From Deinococcus puniceus (lineage in GTDB: Bacteria > Deinococcota > Deinococci > Deinococcales > Deinococcaceae), in NCBI RefSeq assembly GCF_001644565.1, contig NZ_CP011387.1:361001-425000 (forward strand): a stretch of 64,000 nucleotides of DNA, written 5' to 3'. A model generated the notes under the pieces. That model was not told where the DNA came from. It saw only the letters and a list, made by a program, of their open reading frames with translations, and made no database searches. Shown here piece after piece: positions 1 to 8,560 of this stretch; position 1 is the first letter of the stretch, and every line of letters starts with the position of its first letter. Made by a program: the position numbers and the translations under genes.

Positions 1-500
1 AAGGCGATGACGCCCTTGGAGTGCTCCTGCAACAGTTCGTGGTCGATGCGGGGCTTGTAGTAATACCCCTCGGTGTAGCCGCGAGAGCTGAGGCGGCAGA
101 GGTTCTGATAGCCCTCGAAGGTGCGGGCCAGCAGCGTCAGGTGAAAGATTCCCTTTTCGCCGCTGACACCGGGTTTTTTGTCACGGCGCGTGCCGAAGCC
201 GGGGACGACGTAGGCTTCGTAGCCCAGAATCGGCTTCACGCCCATGCCCACCGCGTAGTTGTAAAAATGCACCGCGCCGTGCATGTTGCCGTGATCGGTC
301 ATGGCACAGGCGGGGTCGTTGGGCGTGATTTCCTTGACCCACTTCAGCAGGTCTTTCAGCTTGGCGGCCCCGTCCAGCAGGCTGTATTGCGTGTGCTGGT
401 GCAGGTGCGCGAAGCGGGGAATCTTGGGAGCGTCGGGGGTGCAGCAGGAGCCGTCCGGCAGATGAATGTGAAACGGGGGGGCCAGATCGGGCGCGGTCAT
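1..500 (-). CDS. dnaE: DNA polymerase III alpha subunit, N-terminal part (runs off the window)
   Basis: Replicative polymerase alpha subunit, of which only the first 166 residues are inside the window. They form the start of the PHP domain: a HLHQHTQYS motif (about residues 32-40) and TDHGNMHG (68-75), both typical of bacterial DnaE. The ATG ends at base 500. On the coding strand a TAGACT -10 box (507-512) lies 6 nt before this ATG and no Shine-Dalgarno is seen, so the mRNA may be leaderless. The catalytic palm lies outside the window. Confidence 0.95.
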   Translation of the reverse strand, partial: MTAPDLAPPFHIHLPDGSCCTPDAPKIPRFAHLHQHTQYSLLDGAAKLKDLLKWVKEITPNDPACAMTDHGNMHGAVHFYNYAVGMGVKPILGYEAYVVPGFGTRRDKKPGVSGEKGIFHLTLLARTFEGYQNLCRLSSRGYTEGYYYKPRIDHELLQEHSKGVIA

Positions 501-727
501 GCGGCGAGTCTAGGCGCAAGGCGGGCGCGGTTTCAGTGGCGTGGGAACTTGACGAACGCTCAGGCCAGTTCAATTGCGGTGAGGCGAAGCCGAACCTGAC
601 CAACGCGAACAGCACATAAGACCAGGTTCAGGAGATGGACGAACATTCGGCGCTGTTCCGAATTTTCGGGAGTCGGATGAATTCGGTTCACATCCCGCCC
701 CAGCCCCGGCCTGCTTATGCTGAAGCC

Positions 728-919
728 ATGCCCGCCACCCACCGCGTGCGAGAAAAACCCTGTGCCCAGTGCGGTCAACCGTCGCCCGTGATGTACCGAG
801 TGATTCGGAAAGAGGAAGAAGGCTGGGTGTTCCTGTGCCCTCCCTGCCGCCGAAAAGCCGAAGAAGACAATCCGGAATATAGATACGGTGGCACTTGGAA
901 GGCGGAGAAGGGGCGCTGA
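728..919 (+). CDS. small zinc-ribbon-like protein
   Basis: A 63-residue basic protein with two CxxC pairs (C12/C15 and C37/C40) spaced like a zinc ribbon, and a charged C-terminus. The frame is open back to 635, but the ATG at 728 is preferred because conserved-looking sequence (the first CxxC) begins shortly after it and the upstream part overlaps a possible repeat remnant. It could bind nucleic acid or protein. It is a stand-alone gene, convergent with the SDR gene downstream. I do not recognise the family with certainty. Confidence 0.6.
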   Translation: MPATHRVREKPCAQCGQPSPVMYRVIRKEEEGWVFLCPPCRRKAEEDNPEYRYGGTWKAEKGR

Positions 920-939
920 AATTTGCACCTTTCCCGCCT

Positions 940-1671
940 CTACAGATTCCAGCCCCCCGCTACTTCCAACTCTTGCCCGGTCACGTAGTCGCTGGCCCGC
1001 ACGAAGTACAGCGCGGCGTCTACCAGTTCGGCCACCGTGCCCGGACGCCCCGCCGGAATCTCGCGCAGGGGTTGGCTGATGCTGGTTTCGATCACCCCCG
1101 GCGACACCACATTGACGCTAACGCCGCTGCCTGCCAACACCACTGCCAAGGCTCGCGAGAGGTGCAGCACGCCCGCTTTGGCGATCACGTAGGGCACGAT
1201 GCCGGGCCGGGCCACCATGTTGCTGGCCCCGGCATAGCCCAGATTGACGATCCGGCCATACCCCGATTCACGCAGAAGCGGCGCGGCGGCCTGACAGGTG
1301 GCAAACGTGGCGTTCAGGTTGCTGCCCAACATGTCGGCCCATTCCGCATCGGAGGTGTCCAGCAAGGGCTTATGCACGTAGTTGCCCACGTTGTTGACCA
1401 GTACGGCCAGCGGCGAACCAGGCAGCGCGTTGTGCGCCCGCTGCACCAGCTCCCGCGCCTGTTGGGGCTGGGTCAAGTCGGCCTGAAGAATGACGGCCTG
1501 CACGCCTTCCAGTTGGCACAGCCGCGCCGTTTCCTGTGCATCGGCTTGGCTGCCCCGGTAATGCACGGCCACGTTAAAGCCCTCGGCGGCCAGCGCCAAA
1601 GCCAGCGCCCGCCCAATGCCGCGTGCCGCACCCGTAACCAGCGCCGTGCCTATGGAACGAACTTCGCTCAT
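940..1671 (-). CDS. SDR-family NAD(P)-dependent oxidoreductase
   Basis: A 243-residue short-chain dehydrogenase/reductase of usual single-domain length. The cofactor motif TGAARGIG is at residues 13-20, NNVG at 93-96 and the catalytic YVIAK (Y161, K165) follows; the C-terminus is FabG-like. Odd: where FabG-type enzymes carry the catalytic Ser before the Tyr, this protein reads NLGYAGAS, so the Ser is displaced (S150) or absent. The gene overlaps the upstream Nudix gene by 4 bp (ATGA), so they are co-transcribed. The substrate is unknown; annotation as 3-oxoacyl-ACP reductase would be over-specific. Confidence 0.9.
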   Translation of the reverse strand: MSEVRSIGTALVTGAARGIGRALALALAAEGFNVAVHYRGSQADAQETARLCQLEGVQAVILQADLTQPQQARELVQRAHNALPGSPLAVLVNNVGNYVHKPLLDTSDAEWADMLGSNLNATFATCQAAAPLLRESGYGRIVNLGYAGASNMVARPGIVPYVIAKAGVLHLSRALAVVLAGSGVSVNVVSPGVIETSISQPLREIPAGRPGTVAELVDAALYFVRASDYVTGQELEVAGGWNL

Positions 1672-2078
1672 GCCTCACCCTGAGCCAGCGCCAGATCAAC
1701 CAACGTGCGCGTAAACGAATTCAGCGGGTAGGTGTGGGCCTCGCCCAGTTCCACCCATGCCCACGCCTCTATTTCTTCGTTAGGCGCAATCTCAAACGTG
1801 TCGGCCCGCGCAAAAAAGTCGATCAGCAGCATGTGCGAGGGCTTGTGAAACTCCGTAGGCAACACGGCTTCCTGCGTTTGTGCGTAGCGAACGTCGCGCA
1901 AGACCAGACCCGTTTCTTCCACAAACTCGCGCTTGGTGGCCGTTTCCAGCGTTTCGCCCCACTCCACTTTGCCCCCCGGCACGCCCCAAGAGCCGCGCCA
2001 TTTGGTCGTTCTCACCAGCAACACCCGGCCATCTGGCCCCCACACCAACACACCCACGCATACCAGCGGCCTGTCCAT
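1668..2078 (-). CDS. Nudix hydrolase
   Basis: A 136-residue Nudix protein. The full Nudix box G-x5-E-x7-REUxEExGU is present at residues 36-58 (REFVEETGL at the end), so it should be an active metal-dependent pyrophosphohydrolase acting on an X-linked nucleoside diphosphate. The surrounding [14 protein letters not shown] resembles GDP-mannose/MutT-like members, but the substrate cannot be told. The ATG at 2078 follows a TACCCT -10 box (2086-2091) by 7 nt, a probable leaderless start. First gene of a two-gene operon with the SDR gene. Confidence 0.9.
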   Translation of the reverse strand: MDRPLVCVGVLVWGPDGRVLLVRTTKWRGSWGVPGGKVEWGETLETATKREFVEETGLVLRDVRYAQTQEAVLPTEFHKPSHMLLIDFFARADTFEIAPNEEIEAWAWVELGEAHTYPLNSFTRTLVDLALAQGEA

Positions 2079-2181
2079 GCTGCTTAGGGTATCCGCATCG
2101 GTGCGGCGGTCTGTCGGGAATGTGGCTATCTGGGGGGGTGGAGCAGTCTAAGAACGGCGTTTAACCAAGCCGGAATGCTTT

Positions 2182-3693
2182 CTACCTGACACTTCTGCCC
2201 CGCCGCTGCATGACCCGGCGCTCTAGGGCCGTGACGCCTATGTACAGCGCCACACCCAGCAAAATCAGTAGGGCAATGGCGGCAAACTGCCGGGGCGTTT
2301 GGTAATAGGCCCGCGCCTGATTGACCAAAAAGCCCAGTCCCGGTTTCTGGTTGCTCACAAATTCCCAGACCACCGCGCCGATGAGGGCGAGACTCAGCGA
2401 CAACCGCAGGCCGCCCAGCATGACGGGCAAGGCTCCGGGGAGTTCCAGCCGGGTCAGGCGTTGCCAGAAGTTGGCCCGCAGGCTCAGAAACAGTTCCTGA
2501 TAGGTGCGGTCAACTTCGCGCACCCCAACGATGGTGGCAATCATGATGGGATACAGGGCACTGAGGGCGCTGACCAAGATGGCGGGAATGAGGGTAAAGC
2601 CGAACCAAGTGATCAGCAGCGGGGCGATGACCACAATCGGCGTACTTTGCGAGGCGATGACATACGGACTGAGCAGGCGCTCCAAACCGGGCCGTTTGCC
2701 CAGTGGATAGCCGATCAGAATGCCTGCCAAGCTGCCCAAGAGTGCGCCCAGAAGAGCGATCCGGGCCGTGCCCCACGCCGCTTCGGCAAATTCGGCGGGC
2801 GTTTTGAGGAACTCGGCCCAGACTTGCGCGGGCGCGGGCAGCAGCAGCGGCACCCCGATAGCGCGGGCAGCCAGTTCCCACAGCACCAAACCCACCAACA
2901 GCGCGGCGGCGGGTGCCCACGGAAACCGGGGCCTCTGCGGCGGGCGCTCGGCGCGGAGGCGGGTGCTGTCTCCAGTGCCCAGCAAGTCGCGCAGGCGGCC
3001 CTCGGTGACGGTGGGGGCGGGCGGCACGGCTTTGGTGCGGGTGTCCAGAATATCCACGATGCGCCCGTCTCTCAGCACGGCCACCCGGTCAGCGAGTGTG
3101 GCAGCCTCGCGGATGGAATGCGTGACCAGCACGGTGGTGCGGCCCGTTTTTTCGTGCAAATGGCGCAACTCGGCGTTGAAGCGTTCGCGCACCAATGCGT
3201 CTAGAGCTGCAAACGGTTCGTCCAGCAGCAGCACATCGCCGCTTTGGGCCAACGCCCGTGCCAGCGCCACCCGCGCCCGCATGCCGCCCGACAACTGCGC
3301 CGGAAAATAGTCGGCGTAGGCGTCCATACCCACCAGATGCAGGGCTTCGCGGGCGCTGAGGCCGCCTTCCTTGCCCAGATCACCCACGCCCAGATCGTGC
3401 GGCAGTTGCACATTCCGCAGCGCTGAGCGCCAAGGCAGCAGGCGGTAATCCTGAAACACCAGCGCGGGGGCCGACGACACCTCTACCCGCCCGGATTGCG
3501 GCTTGAGCAGGCCCGCGATGACGCGCAGCAGGGTACTTTTACCGCCACCGCTGGGGCCGATGATCGCCAAGAATTCGCCGCGCCGCACATCCAAGGTCAC
3601 GCCCGACAGCACGGTTTCGCTGCCGAGGCGCACGGTTACGTCCTCCAGTTGAATGGGGGCGGCTTCGATAGAGACGGGTTCGGGGATGCTCAC
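2182..3693 (-). CDS. fused ABC transporter: ATPase (N) plus permease (C), nitrate/taurine/HMP-type
   Basis: A 503-residue fusion. Residues 1 to about 245 are an ABC ATPase with Walker [10 protein letters not shown] (46-54), signature [15 protein letters not shown] and Walker [12 protein letters not shown]. From about 265 to the end is a BPD-type inner-membrane permease with about six segments and the EAA-like loop ([15 protein letters not shown]). Separate SsuB/SsuC, TauB/TauC or ThiZ/ThiX-type subunits are usual, so one chain carrying both is notable. No substrate-binding protein is adjacent, so the substrate is unknown. The start overlaps the upstream EamA gene by 4 bp (ATGA). Confidence 0.9.
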   Translation of the reverse strand: MSIPEPVSIEAAPIQLEDVTVRLGSETVLSGVTLDVRRGEFLAIIGPSGGGKSTLLRVIAGLLKPQSGRVEVSSAPALVFQDYRLLPWRSALRNVQLPHDLGVGDLGKEGGLSAREALHLVGMDAYADYFPAQLSGGMRARVALARALAQSGDVLLLDEPFAALDALVRERFNAELRHLHEKTGRTTVLVTHSIREAATLADRVAVLRDGRIVDILDTRTKAVPPAPTVTEGRLRDLLGTGDSTRLRAERPPQRPRFPWAPAAALLVGLVLWELAARAIGVPLLLPAPAQVWAEFLKTPAEFAEAAWGTARIALLGALLGSLAGILIGYPLGKRPGLERLLSPYVIASQSTPIVVIAPLLITWFGFTLIPAILVSALSALYPIMIATIVGVREVDRTYQELFLSLRANFWQRLTRLELPGALPVMLGGLRLSLSLALIGAVVWEFVSNQKPGLGFLVNQARAYYQTPRQFAAIALLILLGVALYIGVTALERRVMQRRGRSVR

Positions 3694-4595
3694 ACTTTCC
3701 TCGGCTTGCCCAGCGTATTCACCAAGATCACGCCCGCAATAGAAATCGCGCCGCCCACCAGACTGATGACGCCCGGCACTTCATTCAGCCACAGCCAGCC
3801 GATCAGGATGGCCAGCACCGGGCTGACATACAGGAATGACGCGGTGGTATTGGCCCCCACCCGCGATAGGGCGAATGACCACGTGATGTATGCCAGCGCC
3901 GCCGGAAACAGCCCGATATAGATGACGGCGAGGTGCGCGGCCAGCGGTGCGCGGGCCAACTCGGAGCCGAAGCCGGGCAAGAAGATCAGCATGGGAAGGG
4001 TGCCCAGCATCAGCGACCAGACCGTGAAGTGCAGCGGTTTCATGCGGGCCAGCAGGGGTTTTTGGAACACGAAATACAGGCTGGTAAACAGCGCGGCGGC
4101 CAAGATCAGCAGTGCGCCCTGCGTAAAGTTCACGCTTTCGCCCTTGCCCAGCACGATCAGGGCCACGCCCGAAAAGCTGATCAGCGTGCCGATCCAGCCC
4201 ACCAGATTCAGCCGCTCGTTGCCAAAGCGCGTAGCGAGCAGCGCCGTAATCACTGGCCCCGCCGCGATAATCAGGCTGGCGGTTCCGGCGGGCACGCTGA
4301 CTTCTCCGTAATTCAGGCAAATGTGATACAGCGTGATGCCCGAAAAACTGAGCAAGGCGATGCGGCCCAGATCGGACAGGGGCGGCAGCGGAATGCGCGT
4401 GACCAGCGCGAAAGTGCCCAGCGCCGCACTTGCCACCAAAAACCGGTACAGCGTGAGATGCCCCGGCGAGAAGGCCTCCAGCCCCGCCCGAATGCCCGCG
4501 AACGACGACGCCCAAAACACGATGGTGACCAGAATGGCGGCCAGCGACAACGAATCTAGGGCGACAGCGGGGCGGGCAGGGGGGAGGACGCTCAC
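3690..4595 (-). CDS. EamA/DMT-family transporter
   Basis: A 301-residue integral membrane protein with about ten hydrophobic segments in two related halves, as in RhaT/EamA drug-metabolite exporters. [13 protein letters not shown] near the N-terminus and the internally duplicated architecture support this. The start is GTG at 4595, preceded at 6 nt by a TAGGCT -10 box (4602-4607). It is the first gene of an operon with the ABC fusion. The substrate is unknown; these proteins commonly export amino acids or metabolites. Confidence 0.88.
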   Translation of the reverse strand: MSVLPPARPAVALDSLSLAAILVTIVFWASSFAGIRAGLEAFSPGHLTLYRFLVASAALGTFALVTRIPLPPLSDLGRIALLSFSGITLYHICLNYGEVSVPAGTASLIIAAGPVITALLATRFGNERLNLVGWIGTLISFSGVALIVLGKGESVNFTQGALLILAAALFTSLYFVFQKPLLARMKPLHFTVWSLMLGTLPMLIFLPGFGSELARAPLAAHLAVIYIGLFPAALAYITWSFALSRVGANTTASFLYVSPVLAILIGWLWLNEVPGVISLVGGAISIAGVILVNTLGKPRKV

Positions 4596-4686
4596 GGCGT
4601 CAGCCTAAAGCATGGGCGCAAATGGGGGGGCGGCGGGCGTTCCAGTTGGGGGGACGGGGGCGGGTAGAGTCTCCGGGAGCGGAGTT

Positions 4687-4713
4687 TAAGGGTCTAAAGG
4701 TCTAGGGTCTAAG
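4687..4713. repeat. GGTCTA short tandem repeat, copy 1
   Basis: A 27-bp block made of three GGTCTA units (TAAGGGTCTAAAGGTCTAGG and on). It is identical to the block at 6213-6239 and differs at 3 positions from that at 8422-8448. It is followed by AGGGCAA and a CGTTGCTCACTACGCCTCCCCC stretch resembling the end of the foldback elements at 6241 and 22577. Confidence 0.75.
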
Positions 4714-4845
4714 AAAGGGCAACCCTCGTTGCTCACTACGCCTCCCCCACATAAGCACCACATCAACCCCGCCCCCATCCGCCTTGCCCCCACACCCGCC
4801 AGAATCGCCTGACCAACTCAAGCACAACTCTAGGAGGCACCACGC

Positions 4846-5163
4846 ATGGGCGAAGGCAAACCGAGCAGCACCAGCAGCACTCCCGAAACGATGGAGAATC
4901 ACACCGGAAACGCGACCAGCACGCACGGGGCCAATACCAACCTTGACCCCAATATGCAGGGCGGTGCGGGCACGGCGGCAGATGCGGCGGCCACCGAGGA
5001 AGTTGTAGACCAGCACCAACAGCAGGGCCTGCCCACCGGAATCGCGGGCCAGAGCGACCCCGCCAAGCAGATGGACAACAGCGGCATGCTGAACCCCACC
5101 GGAGAAGGCAGCGACGCCGACCAGATGGGAGCCAGCGGCGTAGACCGCAACTCGGACGGCTGA
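4846..5163 (+). CDS. small hydrophilic low-complexity protein
   Basis: A 105-residue protein rich in Gly, Ala, Ser, Thr, Asn and Gln, with no hydrophobic segment, signal peptide or recognisable domain. It is probably intrinsically disordered. A good ribosome site (AGGAGG at about 4832-4837) sits before the ATG, which supports expression. Acidic Asp/Glu residues are spread through it. It stands alone between a repeat block and the prenyl transferase gene. Composition recalls hydrophilin-like stress proteins, but that is only an impression. Confidence 0.6.
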   Translation: MGEGKPSSTSSTPETMENHTGNATSTHGANTNLDPNMQGGAGTAADAAATEEVVDQHQQQGLPTGIAGQSDPAKQMDNSGMLNPTGEGSDADQMGASGVDRNSDG

Positions 5164-5350
5164 AACTGGCGGCTGAGGCCAAGGCCTAAACTCGGCCTTC
5201 ATTTGCCCCCCTTTTGGCGGACGGTTGCAGGCGAGCGGCGGCGGTAAACTGCGGAGCGATGTCTGGTTCCCGCACGCCGCTGTTCCTTTCCCGTCCGTCC
5301 AATTTGGCCGACTCCGTTCTGTCTAGCATGGCTCCTGCTGTGGCCCGCGC

Positions 5351-6205
5351 ATGAGCAACGATACGGACGGCAAACCGAAAAACAGCGCCCTCACGCTGGC
5401 CCTGACGACTGCCCAAAAGGGCCGGAGCGCGGCGCGTGGGGCTTTGCTGTGGGGCTACGAACAGCGTCTGGCACGCGAAGTAAAAGCGCATGGCAAGCTG
5501 CCGCGTCATCTCGGCCTGATCTTAGACGGCAACCGCCGATTCGCCCGCGCCGCCGGAGTTCAGCGCGAAGTGGGGCATTCCTTTGGGGCCGACAAAGCCC
5601 ACGAAGTGTTGCAGTGGTGCCTAGAATTGGGCATTCCCGCCGCTACCATTTGGGTTCTCAGTACCGACAACGCCGGGCGCGACGCCGTGGAACTGGCCCA
5701 TATTCTGAGTCTGCTGGAGCGCGAGGCCCGCAACCTCGCCACCGACCCGCGCATTCATGCCAACCGCGTGCGCGTGCGGGCCATCGGGCAGCATCAGGCG
5801 TTTCCGGCGCAGGTGCTGGACGCCCTGAAAGAACTGGAAGAAAAAACCGCTGGCTACGACGGCATGCGCCTGAATATCGCGGTGGGCTACGGGGGCCGGG
5901 AAGAAATCGTGGACGCCGTGAAGCTGCATCTGCAAGCACAGGCCGAAGCCGGAATGACGCTTGCTGAGGCCGCCGCCACGCTGGAACCCGATCACATCAG
6001 CGCCCACCTGTACACCGCCGACACGCCCGACCCTGACTTTATTATCCGTACCAGCGGCGAAATCCGGCTGTCGGGCTTTATGCTCTGGCAAAGCGTGTAC
6101 AGCGAATATTATTTCTGCGACGTGTACTGGCCGGGATTCAGGCGGGTGGATTTTTTGCGTGCGTTGCGCGATTTTCAGGGGCGGGAGCGGCGGTTCGGGC
6201 GGTAA
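5351..6205 (+). CDS. uppS: cis-prenyl transferase (UppS family)
   Basis: A 284-residue Z-type prenyl transferase that elongates an allylic diphosphate with isopentenyl diphosphate, normally to make undecaprenyl diphosphate, the lipid carrier of wall synthesis. LDGNRRFAR (catalytic Asp59) and RTSGE are present. The C-terminal block reads SGFMLWQSVYSEYYFCDVYW where canonical UppS has SNFLLWQ-AYaE, so it may belong to the subgroup making shorter chains seen in actinobacteria. An N-terminal extension of about 50 residues precedes the domain. The symbol is therefore provisional. Monocistronic, with repeat blocks on both sides. Confidence 0.88.
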   Translation: MSNDTDGKPKNSALTLALTTAQKGRSAARGALLWGYEQRLAREVKAHGKLPRHLGLILDGNRRFARAAGVQREVGHSFGADKAHEVLQWCLELGIPAATIWVLSTDNAGRDAVELAHILSLLEREARNLATDPRIHANRVRVRAIGQHQAFPAQVLDALKELEEKTAGYDGMRLNIAVGYGGREEIVDAVKLHLQAQAEAGMTLAEAAATLEPDHISAHLYTADTPDPDFIIRTSGEIRLSGFMLWQSVYSEYYFCDVYWPGFRRVDFLRALRDFQGRERRFGR

Positions 6206-6212
6206 GGCTGTC

Positions 6213-6239
6213 TAAGGGTCTAAAGGTCTAGGGTCTAAG
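6213..6239. repeat. GGTCTA short tandem repeat, copy 2
   Basis: Identical over 27 bp to 4687-4713, beginning 8 nt after the prenyl transferase stop codon and running straight into the foldback element at 6241. Confidence 0.75.
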
Positions 6240-6240
6240 G

Positions 6241-6365
6241 GAGGGCAAAAAGCTTTGTGTCGCTCCCTCACCCTTGGCTGGTACAGCTCCGCAGGAGAGG
6301 GGGGAGGCTGGGGCTCGCAGAGCTGCGCCAGCAGCGGGGGTGAGTGAGCGGCAGCGATTGCCCTC
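6241..6365. repeat. GC-rich foldback (MITE-like) element
   Basis: About 125 bp with imperfect inverted ends: GAGGGCAA ... CGCTCCCTCACCC at the left and the complement of GAGGGCAA ... CGCTCACTCACCC at the right. It has no coding capacity. The ends match those of the element at 22577-22786 (GGGCAATCGCT...CGCTCA). It fills the space between the convergent prenyl transferase and MFS genes and may fold into a long hairpin acting as a terminator. Confidence 0.6.
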
Positions 6366-6373
6366 CCTCTCCC

Positions 6374-7615
6374 TCAGTCCCCCACGCCCCCCGCCGCCTT
6401 CTGCTCCAGCGTGCCTGCCCGCCGTGCCGGACGGTACAACCCCAGATAAATTGCCAGCACACTGCCCGCGTACATGGTCAGTGTCCAGCCAAACAGCACG
6501 TTGAAGGCCGTGCCAAACGGCAGCGCCCCGCGCACCACGCCCGCCAGAATGCTGCTGATAGCCCAGCCCATGTTCCACCCGATCACGTTCACAGCGGAAT
6601 AGAGCGGGCGGTCTCTTGCGCTCAGCACGGTCATGGCATGGGCCGAATAGACCGGGCCAGTGGCGTTCATGAGTGCGCCGCGTGTAAACAGGGCCGCCGT
6701 GACGATCCACAGTTCAGGCGCGAATCCCAGCAGGGCCAGAAAAGGCAAACTGCTGATTTGTACCACCAACACGGCCCGCAGCGGCCCCAAGTGTCGTACC
6801 ACCCACGGCTGAATCAGGGCGGTGGCGGCGGTGGCAAGGCTGGCCCACGCGAACAGCGTGCCGAGGCTGGCATAGCTGATATTGAATTTGCCCTCGATAA
6901 ACACGTTCAGGAAGGGAATGGTGGCCCCCGCGCCCAGCCCGACCAACACGTTGGGCGTGACCAGCCGGGTCATGGTGCGGCGGTCTTCTACGGCGAGGGT
7001 GCGGCCCCCGGAAGCGGGCGCGGGCTGACCCGGACGCAGACTGAGTACAGGAATCAGGCCCAATGCCTGTAATCCTGCGGCCACCAGCAGCGCCGTCCGC
7101 AGTGCGCCCAATCCGTCCGGCTCACCCCCGGTGCTGGCGGCGTACAGTTCCGGCACACGCCCGCCCAGCAGGTTGCCCAAAAACCCCGCTCCGGTCATCA
7201 GGGCGCTTTGCACACTGAACAGCGTGACGCGGCTCTGGGGTGTGGAATGCGCGGCCATAAAGGGCGATCCAGCCACGATCAGGGCCGCCGTGCCCGCCCC
7301 CTGCACCACTGCGCCCAGCATCGCCATCAGGGGGCCGGACGCCGAGGCCAGCACCACTGCACCCACCAGTCCCAGTACGCTGCCCAGCGCGATGGCCCGC
7401 ACGTTGCCAATTCGGCGTGCCAGCCCCGCCGCCGGAAGTGCCAGTAGCGCCAGCGTCAGCGCGGGCAACGCATTCAGGACGCCTTGCCACTCGGCCCCCA
7501 GCCCCAGTTCCCGCAAGTAGAAGTTGAGAAACAGCGCCGCGAACGCCTGAGAAATGCCGAAGCTGAAGCTGGCGGCCAAGAACAACCAGACCTGATTGGA
7601 AAATCGGACGTTCAT
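6374..7615 (-). CDS. MFS transporter
   Basis: A 413-residue integral membrane protein with about 12 hydrophobic segments, in MFS order. A charged central loop lies near the middle (GRTLAVEDRRTMTRL). The ATG at 7615 is chosen because it overlaps the nth stop (ATGA) and gives a short N-terminus before the first segment; the frame is open further upstream through nth coding sequence. The substrate is not evident. Co-transcribed with nth. Confidence 0.85.
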   Translation of the reverse strand: MNVRFSNQVWLFLAASFSFGISQAFAALFLNFYLRELGLGAEWQGVLNALPALTLALLALPAAGLARRIGNVRAIALGSVLGLVGAVVLASASGPLMAMLGAVVQGAGTAALIVAGSPFMAAHSTPQSRVTLFSVQSALMTGAGFLGNLLGGRVPELYAASTGGEPDGLGALRTALLVAAGLQALGLIPVLSLRPGQPAPASGGRTLAVEDRRTMTRLVTPNVLVGLGAGATIPFLNVFIEGKFNISYASLGTLFAWASLATAATALIQPWVVRHLGPLRAVLVVQISSLPFLALLGFAPELWIVTAALFTRGALMNATGPVYSAHAMTVLSARDRPLYSAVNVIGWNMGWAISSILAGVVRGALPFGTAFNVLFGWTLTMYAGSVLAIYLGLYRPARRAGTLEQKAAGGVGD

Positions 7616-8340
7616 AGCTGGGTTTCCGGCTGCATCACACCGATTTTGGGGCAGAAGTCGCGCATGGGGCAGGCGGGGCAATCGGGTTTGCGGGCCGTAC
7701 ACACCCGCCGCCCATGCAAAATCAGCGCGTGGTGCAAAAACACCCAGCGGTCACGCGGAAACAGCCGCCCCAAATCGGCTTCTACCTTGTCGGGGTTGGT
7801 CTGCACACTCAGGCCCAGCCGCCGCGCCAGCCGCCCCACATGGGTATCCACAGCAATGGCGGGGTAACCGTAGGCATTGCTGAGGACGACATTGGCCGTT
7901 TTGCGCCCCGCTCCCGGCAGCGCCACCACCGCCTCAAAGTCGTTGGGCACCTCGCCGCCGTGCCGCTCCAGCAGCAAGCGGGCCAGCGCCGCCAAGTTTC
8001 GCGCCTTGCCCCGGTACAGCCCGATGGTGCGAATCAGCGGTTCCAAATCGGCGGGTTCGGCCAAGCTCATGGCCTGCGCGTCGGGGTAGCGGGCAAACAG
8101 GGCGGGCGTGGCGGCATTCACGCTGACATCGGTGGCCTGTGCGCTGAGCACCGTGGCCACCAACAGTTCAAACGGGCTAGAAAAATTCAGTTCGGTGCGG
8201 GCGTCGGGATAGGTTGCTTGCAGTGTCGCCAATACCTGTGGAGCGCGGGCTTTGGCCCCGGCAGGCAGCCGCGCCGCCGCTTTGGCTTGAGGAACGGAGG
8301 GGCGGGCCGTCTTGGGAGGGGGAAAGGGCGGCACAGTCAC
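7612..8340 (-). CDS. nth: endonuclease III
   Basis: A 242-residue DNA glycosylase/AP lyase of the HhH-GPD family that removes oxidised pyrimidines in base excision repair. LSAQATDVSVN, the hairpin PGAGRKTANVVL with the catalytic Lys, VDTHV with the catalytic Asp, and a C-terminal 4Fe-4S motif C-x6-C-x2-C-x5-C are all present. A GTG at 8340 is preferred over the upstream ATG at 8439: a TAGGTT -10 box (8348-8353) sits 7 nt before it and the longer frame would read into a repeat block. Second member of the pair is the MFS gene. Confidence 0.92.
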   Translation of the reverse strand: MTVPPFPPPKTARPSVPQAKAAARLPAGAKARAPQVLATLQATYPDARTELNFSSPFELLVATVLSAQATDVSVNAATPALFARYPDAQAMSLAEPADLEPLIRTIGLYRGKARNLAALARLLLERHGGEVPNDFEAVVALPGAGRKTANVVLSNAYGYPAIAVDTHVGRLARRLGLSVQTNPDKVEADLGRLFPRDRWVFLHHALILHGRRVCTARKPDCPACPMRDFCPKIGVMQPETQL

Positions 8341-8421
8341 GGCCTTCAACCTACACCCGCGTACCGGGGCCTGTCCGCGCAAGTCAGACGGGGAATGTTC
8401 ATCGTTGGTGTGGGGGCGGTC

Positions 8422-8448
8422 TAAGGGTCTACAGGTCAAGGGTCGAAG
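8422..8448. repeat. GGTCTA short tandem repeat, copy 3 (diverged)
   Basis: Matches the blocks at 4687 and 6213 at 24 of 27 positions. It lies upstream of nth in the 220-bp gap between nth and folC, with no foldback element next to it. Confidence 0.6.
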
Positions 8449-8560
8449 GTGCTGGGGCGGGGGCGTACCGCGTTTGGAACGTCGGTTGTAGAGAGCAGGC
8501 GCAGCGTGCTGAGAGCAATCTCTTGACTGTGGGCAAGGAGAGGAAGTTTAGACGCTGTGG

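Noticed and set aside
629..691. Possible fourth copy of the MITE-like repeat (GGAGATGGACG-ACA ... GGATGAATTCG)
   Set aside because: Only the first 15 bases match the unit at 18994 well; the rest is too diverged, and GATGGACGAACAT also occurs by chance inside the transposase gene.
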